A stretch of 36,509 bases of DNA from Pseudobacteriovorax sp. (GTDB lineage Bacteria; Bdellovibrionota_B; Oligoflexia; Oligoflexales; Oligoflexaceae): assembly GCA_013215145.1 (NCBI GenBank), contig JABSRP010000060.1, positions 1-36,509 of the forward strand, read 5' to 3'. The number at the start of each line of letters is the position of its first letter. Within the stretch, counting starts at the first letter, position 1. The notes below the pieces were generated by a model, which did no database searches, was not told the DNA's origin, and saw only the letters and a program-made list of their open reading frames with translations. A program made the position numbers and the translations under genes. Positions 7,110 through 15,051 of this stretch are shown here, one piece after another.

Positions 7110-7910
7110 TCACATCCCCGCAGCCGTATAAAGTCTGATTCCGCGACCCCACAGCCACCGGGCAAATAAGCACAAAAGGAGAAACCAGATCGCAAGTGCA
7201 CCCCAAGCCTGAAGGATACTGATGGGAGCATCTCCCGTAAAAACTTTAGCTGGTAGATAGGTGAGATAGGGGAAAGGCGTATAGAGTAAAAACTGCGTCA
7301 TCCATTGGGGAAATAGCTCGATGGGTATGAGTGCGCCGGAAAAAAATTGCGCCAAAGTCAAAAACATCACCCGAAAGACCCAGGTTTCCTCGAGCCAAAA
7401 AGCCATAATGCCGATGATAAAGCAAATCACAAACCAGATTTGCGCCACAATAAGGCATGTGAGAATGCCTAAAATAAAGCTATCCCAGGCAGTAATAGTG
7501 ACAATACCGCCGTAGACTAAAGCGCCAGCAGTCAAGCCTGTGACAAATAATTGAATGACCAGACCACCAAGAAATCTCGCGGCATGATAGCGCCAAAAAT
7601 CATAGGGGTACACTAGGTAACTCGATATCCGGCCTAGGCGAATATCTTCAGCTAGGTTCATACTATTAAAGCTTTGCGCCAGTAGTGAGACGATAAGCAC
7701 CCAACCTTGATAGCTGAGCATGGTGCTTACAGTATACCCTTCGATGGCTAGGTCTGGAGTCGCGAAAATAGCCTTCCAAAGATTTACTTTGATCAGGAAA
7801 TATACCAAGCTTGGACCTATAATAAACAAGACAAAGTTCAGTTTGTAGGCGAGTTGGTTGACGATAGCAATTTTGATGGTTGCCATCCACTTTAGTAGTT
7901 CACTCCTCAT
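7110..7910 (-). CDS. ABC-2 type transporter permease, first subunit (COG4587-like)
   Basis: A 266-residue inner-membrane protein with about six membrane segments, including a long segment near residues 178-205 and an LFPQWMTQFLLYTPFPYLTY stretch typical of ABC-2 permeases (Pro-rich turn between helices 5 and 6). It overlaps the upstream ATPase by four bases (ATGA), so the two are translationally coupled. It should form a heterodimeric channel with the following permease. Substrate unknown. Confidence 0.82.
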   Translation of the reverse strand: MRSELLKWMATIKIAIVNQLAYKLNFVLFIIGPSLVYFLIKVNLWKAIFATPDLAIEGYTVSTMLSYQGWVLIVSLLAQSFNSMNLAEDIRLGRISSYLVYPYDFWRYHAARFLGGLVIQLFVTGLTAGALVYGGIVTITAWDSFILGILTCLIVAQIWFVICFIIGIMAFWLEETWVFRVMFLTLAQFFSGALIPIELFPQWMTQFLLYTPFPYLTYLPAKVFTGDAPISILQAWGALAIWFLLLCLFARWLWGRGIRLYTAAGM

Positions 7911-8911
7911 GTCTGGCTCAATAGTTCGGGATTGGTTAAAATGGTACTCATGACTCGTTCAATGGGCAGCTTTTCGCTGTTAAAGTCCACCACAGGAAAT
8001 TTCTGAAAGATGGCACTGGCTACGGCGCGAAAATCGTCGTCCGGGATGCGAAGCTCCACGCTGCGATTCTCTTGTAAGAATTTGGCATCTAATGGTTTCC
8101 AGATCTCATCGGTGGTTTCGATGGCAGTGGAAAACCGAACCGTGACAAATTTTTCTTGTCCTAGCAGGCTGGAAAACTGAGACAGGCTACCATCAAACTT
8201 TTTACGTCCGCCATGGATCAAAACAATGCGATCGCAGAGAGCGTCGACGTCAGCCATGTAGTGGGAGGTGAGGATGATCGTGGTCCCTGTCTCGCGGCGA
8301 TACTCAGCTAAAAACTCTCTGATCTTCGTTTGGGCCACGACATCCAATCCGATGGTGGGCTCGTCCAAAAAAATCACTTGGGGTTCATGCAACAAGCAGG
8401 CGATAAGCTCCATTTTCATCCGCTCCCCCAATGACAGTTTGCGGATATGGACCTGAACTAAATCTTTGACATCTAGAGTCTCGAGTAGGTGATTGAGTTT
8501 CCTACGAAAGGTTTTCATAGGAATCTCGTAGTATTTTTGCAGCAGCAGGAAGCTATCCATGGCGGGAATATCCCACCACAGTTGCCCTTTTTGTCCCATA
8601 ACGAGGGCAATGTTCCGCCTAAAGGCAATACTGCGTTGGAATGGAGTATGCCCCACGACCTCACAAACGCCATGGCTCGGGGCAATGATGCCGGATAGCA
8701 TCTTCATAATGGTGGTTTTACCTGCGCCATTAGGGCCTAGTAATCCGATAAAAGAGCCTTTCGGAATCTCCAGATCAAAGGCTTCTACGGCAGACTTTGT
8801 GGTATAACTTGGGCGAAAAAATGATCTCATAGTTCCAAGCACACCTGGCTCTTTTTTCGTCTGTTTAAAGTCTTTGCCCAGGTTTTGGCAACGAATGGCA
8901 AGGTCTGTCAT
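7907..8911 (-). CDS. ABC transporter ATP-binding protein (COG4586-like)
   Basis: A 334-residue ABC ATPase. Walker A GPNGAGKT at 59-66, Gln-loop region around MGQKGQLWWD (105-114), signature LSLGERMKME (159-168), Walker B VIFLDEP (179-185), H-loop His217. The last 100 residues are an extra C-terminal domain, and the length fits COG4586 (about 330). It energises export by the two permeases downstream. GGAG lies six bases before the ATG. It is divergent from the PLP enzyme gene, with about 95 bases between for both promoters. Confidence 0.9.
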   Translation of the reverse strand: MTDLAIRCQNLGKDFKQTKKEPGVLGTMRSFFRPSYTTKSAVEAFDLEIPKGSFIGLLGPNGAGKTTIMKMLSGIIAPSHGVCEVVGHTPFQRSIAFRRNIALVMGQKGQLWWDIPAMDSFLLLQKYYEIPMKTFRRKLNHLLETLDVKDLVQVHIRKLSLGERMKMELIACLLHEPQVIFLDEPTIGLDVVAQTKIREFLAEYRRETGTTIILTSHYMADVDALCDRIVLIHGGRKKFDGSLSQFSSLLGQEKFVTVRFSTAIETTDEIWKPLDAKFLQENRSVELRIPDDDFRAVASAIFQKFPVVDFNSEKLPIERVMSTILTNPELLSQT

Positions 8912-9006
8912 TTTTTCTCCATTTATGCTACGAACCCATAACTTAGCGTCGGCTACCTTAATGAATTTTTGCCGTTGCTGCTAGTATTTGCTGGAGGAAA
9001 TCTAGG

Positions 9007-9975
9007 TTGAAGCTAAAAGGCATCGTAGAAGAGTTTTTAAGTCAGGTTCCTATGTCCTTGAGACCAAGGATGCACCCACTTAAAGGCTTTGCCCATCCTT
9101 GGTTGGTTGCTCGTGATGATGAGCTAAGTTTTGGTATCTCTGGTAGCAAACTGCGCAAACTGCTGAGCTTGGCCCGCCATTGGCAGAGTCAAGGCATCAA
9201 GCATGTGGTGGCAATGGGGGGTGCGCGATCTAACCATCTTGTGGCCACCCTCCAGGTCTGTCATGAGCTGGGGATTGACTGCGATATTGTGACACCAAAA
9301 ACCTATGCGCAGGATGTCAGTGGCAATGCCTTTTTTCTAAGTTTGCTCGCCAGGGACGATCGTATCCACAGTCTCGCCCCCGAAGATTGGGAGACCCGAA
9401 AAGACTTCATCGGATCGCTTTTGAGTCGGCGCGGCGATGGCAACAGTTTTGTTATGGAAGAGGGGGGATATAGCCAACATGCTTTGCTCGGAGGGTTGTC
9501 TCTGGGCTATTATTTGGCAGATAGGATGGAGTCAGAATATCGTCCTACTATAGTTCTGGATGCTGGTACGGGCGGAATCGCCGCTTCTTGTGCCGTGTAT
9601 CTTACCTTAGCGGGTTATCAGGGTAAGATTGCTGTTGTTCATATGGCCGGTCTTGCCGGTTGGGACAAGGTCTTAAGGGATACTGTCCAATGGACGGAAG
9701 CATTGATACAGGAGCCGGTCGCCTTGCCTTCGGTGGTTTCCTATCGCCCTCCCAGCGCTGCATCCTTCGGCGCTACCAGCCAATCCGTGTTTCTTGAAAT
9801 CATTAAACAGGCTAGGGAGAATGGTATCCTTACCGATCCGATCTATAGTGGCAAGCTCTTTATGACTATGCGTTATTACGAGGAACAAGGAGAGCTTGAT
9901 GGCGGCATTGCTGTTCATTCGGGAGGTGCGTTAGCATTGGAAGGCTTTCGCGATAAAATCATCAAATATCTCTAG
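9007..9975 (+). CDS. PLP enzyme, D-cysteine desulfhydrase / ACC deaminase family
   Basis: A 322-residue fold-type II PLP enzyme. ISGSKLRKL carries the likely Schiff-base Lys48, and GGARSNH has Ser75-Asn76 exactly 27 residues later, the same spacing as Lys51-Ser78 of ACC deaminase. DAGTGGIAAS (about 191-200) is the phosphate-binding loop. Members cleave D-cysteine to pyruvate, H2S and ammonia, or deaminate ACC; the residues that separate the two activities cannot be judged here. The start is TTG with GGAGG nine bases upstream; no nearer ATG fits the family N-terminus. Confidence 0.85.
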   Translation: MKLKGIVEEFLSQVPMSLRPRMHPLKGFAHPWLVARDDELSFGISGSKLRKLLSLARHWQSQGIKHVVAMGGARSNHLVATLQVCHELGIDCDIVTPKTYAQDVSGNAFFLSLLARDDRIHSLAPEDWETRKDFIGSLLSRRGDGNSFVMEEGGYSQHALLGGLSLGYYLADRMESEYRPTIVLDAGTGGIAASCAVYLTLAGYQGKIAVVHMAGLAGWDKVLRDTVQWTEALIQEPVALPSVVSYRPPSAASFGATSQSVFLEIIKQARENGILTDPIYSGKLFMTMRYYEEQGELDGGIAVHSGGALALEGFRDKIIKYL

Positions 9976-10050
9976 AAACATGCTAGCATTGAGTCGTTAA
10001 CAACCTATACAGCCTCGTATTATCGAACTCATCTAACCTTGGGGGTATTA

Positions 10051-11148
10051 TTGACTCGGGTTTTTCAAGTCTTGGGGATGACCTATCTTATTCTAGTGCT
10101 TTCCTGTAAAGCTCATTTAGACAGCCTGTTAACTACCGAGAATCCGTCACAGGAAAGCGCAGACTGGCCTGTGGATCCTAGGGTTCATGCCGATCTCGAA
10201 GCGACGAATCCGCTAGATCCTTCGACATTCCAGCCCACGGTATTAAACAAGGAGGCCTATGGAAAATATAGCATTGGAATCCTATTAGGTAAGGATCACT
10301 TAGACCTTCAAGATGAAGCCTCGTTTGTCGCGTCACTATTTCGCTTTTACGACGAGCACCCAATACCTCATGATTATGTCGAGACCCTAATGAACGATCC
10401 TTTCCAAACGAAATGGTTTCAACATCGGTACCTTCAGTTTGACCCTGAGGCCGAACCGCCCCGAACGGTTAAGGCGTTAGATCAATTAGAAGCTAAGCTT
10501 CAGGTCTGTGAGAAGGTCTACAATCGGACTGGCTGCTGTCAGAAACTTGCTTTGCCCTGGCTGTTAGGTAAAGCAAAGTCAATACCAACAAGGGATAGCT
10601 ATTCTTGGGGAACGCTACAGTCAAAGGTTTGGTTGACGATTTGTGTTCACGAAGTGCGAGAAATTCCTAAGAGTGTGGCTCAGATTAAAACTAGATTTGG
10701 TGACTATGATATTGAAAAAGATAAGTGGGTACAGGAATTTCATCCAAAAAGTCTTGCGAAACAAGCTGGACGCAGGATTTTTCGCCTTAAGGGTTTGACG
10801 GATTCTGGTGATCTTGTGACTGTGGCGCAAAGTATTTCGTCTAGCTGCCACGTTGAAGAAACCGAGTTAATCTACGGTAAGCCTAAGGGAGATAAGATTT
10901 TTGTGTCTTATGACGCCGTAGGAGACCGGACTCCCTTTGGAGAGTTTCCGACTGCCAGGGGCGGTGTTTCCATCAAGACCACACCAGATTCCTGTATGGG
11001 ATGCCATTATACCTTTGATACAAGACGCTTTAAAGTGGCTCGTCCTAGTTTTCAAGCCTTGCAGTTAGCCTATTATCCTGGGGCCCGTAGTGATGATCAT
11101 TGCATCAAACCTGAAGATCAGGTCATTTTTCATGATGTCGGGTCTTAA
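10051..11148 (+). CDS. Lipoprotein with one CxxCH haem-binding motif
   Basis: A 365-residue probable lipoprotein: the signal segment ends LILVLSC, with Cys19 as lipidation site. The start is TTG at 10051 with GGGGG six bases upstream; another TTG four codons earlier lacks this. The family is not recognised. Near the C-terminus CMGCH (315-319) fits covalent c-type haem attachment, but no clear Met ligand follows, so His ligation or a non-haem role is possible. Cys pairs in TGCCQK and others may form disulfides. The likely place is the periplasmic face of a membrane. A second haem lipoprotein lies at 14430. Confidence 0.65.
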   Translation: MTRVFQVLGMTYLILVLSCKAHLDSLLTTENPSQESADWPVDPRVHADLEATNPLDPSTFQPTVLNKEAYGKYSIGILLGKDHLDLQDEASFVASLFRFYDEHPIPHDYVETLMNDPFQTKWFQHRYLQFDPEAEPPRTVKALDQLEAKLQVCEKVYNRTGCCQKLALPWLLGKAKSIPTRDSYSWGTLQSKVWLTICVHEVREIPKSVAQIKTRFGDYDIEKDKWVQEFHPKSLAKQAGRRIFRLKGLTDSGDLVTVAQSISSSCHVEETELIYGKPKGDKIFVSYDAVGDRTPFGEFPTARGGVSIKTTPDSCMGCHYTFDTRRFKVARPSFQALQLAYYPGARSDDHCIKPEDQVIFHDVGS

Positions 11149-11229
11149 GCTGTCCAAGGTATCCAAAGGGTTGTTCTCCTAGCTGTTTTTGGTATGATGG
11201 GAGTCCAATTATCATTCAAGGGGTTCCCT

Positions 11230-11853
11230 ATGCTGCGTTTCAGACTGATGCTTGTGTCTTTAGCTGTGCTTGTTTTACAGTCAAAACCATCGACTGCCTT
11301 TGCCGAAGAGGTGATGAAGACTAAAATCTCATGGCCGGAGGCGTCTGCTGTGGCCTGGCAAACTAAAAAAACCATGTTTTTATTTAGTAGTTCCGAACCA
11401 ATTGGTATGAGCACTAAACTCACGGCAAAGCTTGAAGCCATTGCCGACCAACGGGTTCTATCTCTCAGTGTCCCTGTGGCAAGTTTCGATAGTGGAGAGA
11501 AAGATAGAGATGCCGATATTGTAAAAATTCTAAAGGCAGACAAGCATCCGAATATTGAGTTTAAGACTCCTCCCATGTCGATTCTAGATTTGGAAGACGT
11601 GATCAATGGCAATGTCAGTAGCCTTAAAGGAGATCTTTCCATTGGTGGCCAAAAATTTCCCGTGCAGTTGCTCATTATGGGGTCAGGTCCAGGACCAAAA
11701 GCTCACTTAATTGCCAGATTGGAAGCCAAGTTTTCGACCTTCAACATTGAGCCGCCTTCTGTTGCCGGGGGGCTTGTCGCTAGCGTCGATGATTTACTAT
11801 GGCTTCATGGCAAGCTGTTCCTGAGTGATATAGAAGGTTTTGCCTTTGAATAA
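11230..11853 (+). CDS. Periplasmic YceI-like protein
   Basis: A 207-residue protein with signal peptide (MLRFRLMLVSLAVLVLQ..., cleavage after AFA) and a YceI-type lipocalin-like beta-barrel. The family hallmark is visible: VPVASFDSGEKDRDADIVK, then DKHPNIEFKT, and later a GDLSIGGQKFPV strand. YceI proteins bind isoprenoid-type lipids in the periplasm; some are linked to stress. The start is taken at the ATG preceded by AAGGGG, since an ATG 12 codons earlier would put residues ahead of a typical signal peptide. A standalone gene, 80 bases after the haem lipoprotein. Confidence 0.8.
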   Translation: MLRFRLMLVSLAVLVLQSKPSTAFAEEVMKTKISWPEASAVAWQTKKTMFLFSSSEPIGMSTKLTAKLEAIADQRVLSLSVPVASFDSGEKDRDADIVKILKADKHPNIEFKTPPMSILDLEDVINGNVSSLKGDLSIGGQKFPVQLLIMGSGPGPKAHLIARLEAKFSTFNIEPPSVAGGLVASVDDLLWLHGKLFLSDIEGFAFE

Positions 11854-11936
11854 TGGGTAAGCAGGGAATAATTTGCCTTCCGACTAGTCTTAAAACGCCC
11901 CTTCCTTCTTTGCTACCATAATGTAAAGGAGGCGCA

Positions 11937-12704
11937 ATGAGGGGCGATAAGGACTTTGAAAACCAAGCATGGTCACAGGATGCTTTTACATCGGGTAACC
12001 GGGAATCCTCGTTTTCAGATCCTACAAATTTAGCCTTTCAGGCCTTGCATAACCACCAGAAAAAAAGTCTGAAACAAGGGCAAGTCCGAAAAAAAACAAA
12101 AGCTCATTTTGTTCCTAAAAAATCTGTCAAAAAGCGATGGATCTCAGCAGTTGATGCGACCAAGAGCCTTGCTTTAGGTCTTTTTATAGGATTTGTGGTT
12201 TTTACCGGCTATCAGGTGCTAGATACCAGTTTCGGCAGCTGGGGAGGGTGGGGATCCCAATCAAAGGCGTGGGAGTACATCGCTCCACAAACAGTTTCTA
12301 TTCGGCGAGGGCCTTCTGTTGATTTTGAAGTCGTGGGAAATCTTCCCGCCGGCAAGCTGCTAAGAGACGTGGAAAGGGTGGGGCACTGGATTCGTTTGGA
12401 TTATGGCCGCTTCATCCACATTAGTCAAATCGACGCTTTACCAAAAGCCAGTCTGATCAGCCGTTTTACGAAGGCCAAACCGAATCGCCAACGTATGCTT
12501 GTCTATTCTGCCCCGCATCACCTGGCACCTCCACTCCGAGAGCTCCAGCGTACGGGACCTATTCAGGTGAGACGCGTTGGAAAAAACTGGCTAGAACTCG
12601 AATCTGGGGGCTTTATAGCGCTTCGATCGCAACTACGACCTAACCGAATCCATGACCGTTTACCAGTATTATCCAGACAAATACCAACGAACAGTAGGCC
12701 TTAG
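11937..12704 (+). CDS. Single-span membrane protein with SH3b domain
   Basis: A 255-residue protein: a hydrophilic Lys-rich cytosolic N-terminus (1-70), one membrane helix (about 76-94), then an extracytoplasmic SH3b domain (about 115-167) with VSIRRGPSVDFEVVGNLPAG and GHWIRLDYGRFIHISQID, the usual SH3b pattern. A second SH3-like half may follow (MLVYSAPHH..., WLELESGGFIALRSQL). SH3b domains bind peptidoglycan or peptide ligands. AAAGGAGG lies just before the ATG. It converges on the hydrolase gene with only ten bases between stops. Confidence 0.75.
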   Translation: MRGDKDFENQAWSQDAFTSGNRESSFSDPTNLAFQALHNHQKKSLKQGQVRKKTKAHFVPKKSVKKRWISAVDATKSLALGLFIGFVVFTGYQVLDTSFGSWGGWGSQSKAWEYIAPQTVSIRRGPSVDFEVVGNLPAGKLLRDVERVGHWIRLDYGRFIHISQIDALPKASLISRFTKAKPNRQRMLVYSAPHHLAPPLRELQRTGPIQVRRVGKNWLELESGGFIALRSQLRPNRIHDRLPVLSRQIPTNSRP

Positions 12705-12714
12705 CTCTCATCTG

Positions 12715-13710
12715 TCAATGGCGCTCTTCCTTCAAAGCAGTGATCCATTCCAGCATGTCCTTGATGACGATCTCTTTTTCTGGTTCGTTGTAGATCTCAT
12801 GATATAGGTTTTTGTATAGTTTGTAGGTTTGACCCGGTTGATTCATGGTTTTGGCTAACTCCAGCTGCGAGTCAGGGTCAATAATAAGGTCACCCCCGGC
12901 AATTTGCGTCAAAACTGGGTAGCTGATCTCGTGAGCCCGATTCTTTAAATCCTCTTTCACCTCTAAATAACTATGATAAAAGGCCGCTGATACCATGGAA
13001 TGAGTGAGAGGATCGGCTGCGTTATGCTCGCAGACGAAGGGATCGCGCGAGATAATTTGGCTAAGGTCCGATCCAGGGATTGATAGACCAGGAGCGACCT
13101 TTAGCATGACATGGCTCGCCATTTCTTTGATTTTAGGAACCTCAATAGAAAGATCGATCATGGGAGCCGAGCAGACAGCTGCCTCAATGGGTAGATCGCG
13201 GAATCTTAGGAGGGTCCGTAAAAGAATCAGTCCTCCCATAGAATGTCCCAAAACGAATAACTCAACCTTACCAAACCGTTCCAGTAGATACTCGTAAAGA
13301 CGATGGATCACCAACTCACCATCATTGGCATAATCATCGAAGTGAGGAATATGCCCCCTACGGCCTCTAGAATGCCCATGACCCTGATGATCAAGGCAGT
13401 AGACTGCGCCAAAGTAATCTTTTATGTAATGGGGCAGGTGAACATATCGTCCCCCGTGCTCTCCCTGGCCATGGAAAACCAGTAAAACCCTGTGAGCATT
13501 GGGGCCCTTCCAGCGCTTCGGACGAAACAATTGGCCGAAAAGCTGCCCCTTGGCATCGCTGCTGCTAAAGGTTTCAAACTCATTGATCCAGTCTTCAGGG
13601 AGGTTTGGAAATCCTTGGGGCCCTACCGGACTTTGGGGAATCATGGTCGGCCTGTCCGGGTTGTAGGCAAACACAGGTGCAAACGAACAGGGGGTGATAT
13701 CTAAATCCAC
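12715..13710 (-). CDS. Alpha/beta hydrolase, monoacylglycerol-lipase-like
   Basis: A 331-residue serine hydrolase. Seen: oxyanion HGQGEH (80-85), DHQGHGHSRGRRGH (107-120) typical of the MGL/Hydrolase_4 group, nucleophile elbow GHSMGG with Ser157, acid in AGGDLIID (Asp274 or Asp278) and His304 in LYHEIYNEPE. The probable reaction is hydrolysis of monoacylglycerols or lysophospholipids. No signal peptide. The start is GTG with AAGGAG eight bases upstream. Confidence 0.88.
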   Translation of the reverse strand: MDLDITPCSFAPVFAYNPDRPTMIPQSPVGPQGFPNLPEDWINEFETFSSSDAKGQLFGQLFRPKRWKGPNAHRVLLVFHGQGEHGGRYVHLPHYIKDYFGAVYCLDHQGHGHSRGRRGHIPHFDDYANDGELVIHRLYEYLLERFGKVELFVLGHSMGGLILLRTLLRFRDLPIEAAVCSAPMIDLSIEVPKIKEMASHVMLKVAPGLSIPGSDLSQIISRDPFVCEHNAADPLTHSMVSAAFYHSYLEVKEDLKNRAHEISYPVLTQIAGGDLIIDPDSQLELAKTMNQPGQTYKLYKNLYHEIYNEPEKEIVIKDMLEWITALKEERH

Positions 13711-13848
13711 TGAGGCACTCCTTTAGGTCAAAGGTCTGAAATCTCGTGGATAATATCTCAATTCTGTCTAAGGGACTATGGCAAAATTCAGGTACAGAGT
13801 CAGTGGGGTTGGCTAGAGCCGCAGGATTGCGACTTGATTCAACTCTAT

Positions 13849-14061
13849 TTACCCAGCAATCTGATTTTCTACAGGGGAGTCAAAAATCTCAGCGCTGCGT
13901 TCGATCAAAACATCTCTAAGCTCTTCGTAGCAGTGATCGCATATTGGTTCATCAATTAGGTGTTTTTCCAGCTCTCCCCACACCACAAGCGCAGCCGTGG
14001 CCTGCGTACTGAACGAACGGGCTTTGGGTTTGCGATTAACACCACACCTTTGGCATTTCAT
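13849..14061 (-). CDS. Small double-CxxC (zinc-ribbon-like) protein, 70 aa
   Basis: A 70-residue protein with MKCQRCGVN at the start and PICDHCYEEL near residue 44: two CxxC knuckles, likely one structural zinc. AAGGAGG precedes this ATG, whereas the longer frame upstream lacks a ribosome site. Unnamed family. A regulatory or protein-binding role is possible but not shown. Confidence 0.7.
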   Translation of the reverse strand: MKCQRCGVNRKPKARSFSTQATAALVVWGELEKHLIDEPICDHCYEELRDVLIERSAEIFDSPVENQIAG

Positions 14062-14429
14062 AAAGCCTCCTTGGTAGTTTGGCCGAAGCACATAGCAATT
14101 GGTTTGGATGATCAACCTACCAATTATCTTCGGCCAGTTAGTCGATGTCAATTTTTCTATTACTCTTGAGTAAGGTTTCAGATGGCTATCGGTATTTCCG
14201 GGGCAAAACTTTAGCGAGTATTGCTGTTTTTTTGTCCTAATTGGATCCTAAAATGGCTTCCTGCTGGTAAAAATCGTAGTTTTACTACCTCAAAACCTAG
14301 CCAAAACGAAGAAGGGAAACGTCCTAAAATACTGAAATTTATGATTGAACGGACTTTAAGAAGATATTTTCTAAAGAGCCAAACTGCCAAGACCGATCAG
14401 GACTTAACGGCTAATTCGAGGGAGAACCA
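14062..14429. other. Intergenic region, no gene seen
   Basis: About 370 bases between divergent genes. A frame at 14221-14445 has no ribosome site and overlaps the lipoprotein start, so I do not accept it. A weak hairpin GTAAAA/TTTTAC occurs near 14268-14286. Promoters for both flanking genes should be here, but none is clear. Confidence 0.5.
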
Positions 14430-14876
14430 ATGTTTAGATTATTAGGTCTAATGACTTTAGTGGTAACGTTTATTGCCTGTGAGCAGGATCCAGAACTTAC
14501 AGAACAACAGCCTATCGATCAACAGGTAGCTGTTCCTGAAGGTACGGAAAACCCAGAGGACAATTTGGATGCCGATGCAAATCCTGAGGAAGAGCTCGAG
14601 GCTGAGGTAGAAGACGAGGGAGAGCCTCCCGTCGAAGAAGAGGTGCCGCCACCAACCTTCGCCGACTTTAACGCCTTAGCTTTGATTCACTGCGGTGACT
14701 GTCATGGTGCCGGAAGTGGCCGTACTTATTTGGTTAATGACGAAGCTAATGCTACAACCAACAAGGCTATTTTTCTCGATCGTATCTCTAACGCTGCCAT
14801 GCCGATGCCACAATCGGGTTTATTATCCGCAGAAATCCAGGCGGAATTTAAGGCATACCTCGACACTGTTCAATAA
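14430..14876 (+). CDS. Acidic monohaem cytochrome c lipoprotein
   Basis: A 148-residue lipoprotein. Lipobox-like TFIAC with Cys17; residues 18-75 are an Asp/Glu/Pro-rich flexible linker; then a small class-I-like cytochrome c domain with HCGDCHGAG (haem CxxCH) and NAAMPMPQSG, which holds the likely axial Met. This is a membrane-tethered electron carrier on the periplasmic side. GGGAG lies before the ATG and a strong hairpin lies after the stop. No oxidase or partner enzyme is in the window. Confidence 0.85.
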   Translation: MFRLLGLMTLVVTFIACEQDPELTEQQPIDQQVAVPEGTENPEDNLDADANPEEELEAEVEDEGEPPVEEEVPPPTFADFNALALIHCGDCHGAGSGRTYLVNDEANATTNKAIFLDRISNAAMPMPQSGLLSAEIQAEFKAYLDTVQ

Positions 14877-14896
14877 ATTTCTAGAAAGTCTACAAA

Positions 14897-14915
14897 GCCG
14901 CTGGATGCCAGCGGC
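14897..14915 (+). terminator. Hairpin after cytochrome gene
   Basis: GCCGCTGG-atg-CCAGCGGC, a perfect 8-bp GC-rich stem 20 bases after the stop. No uninterrupted T-run follows, so termination efficiency is uncertain. Confidence 0.55.
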
Positions 14916-15051
14916 ATAAGGCGTTTCATCTTTTCCTATCATTTTTCGATTCTACCAAAGTCTAAGTTTATGCTTAGCTGGAAAACCCTGTAATTCTTAA
15001 AAAAATTACCGATATCCTATCTGTATTGCTGTGTTTTTTGTGATAGGTATC

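Noticed and set aside
7108..7206. 33-residue extension of the second ABC permease
   Set aside because: It reads into the preceding permease gene; the coupled ATG at 7107 gives a normal family start.
10867..11055. Long frames opposite to the haem lipoprotein and other genes
   Set aside because: Shadows of well-supported coding regions with no ribosome sites or recognisable motifs.
14221..14445. 74-codon frame before the cytochrome lipoprotein
   Set aside because: No ribosome site, basic low-complexity sequence and overlap with the well-supported lipoprotein start.
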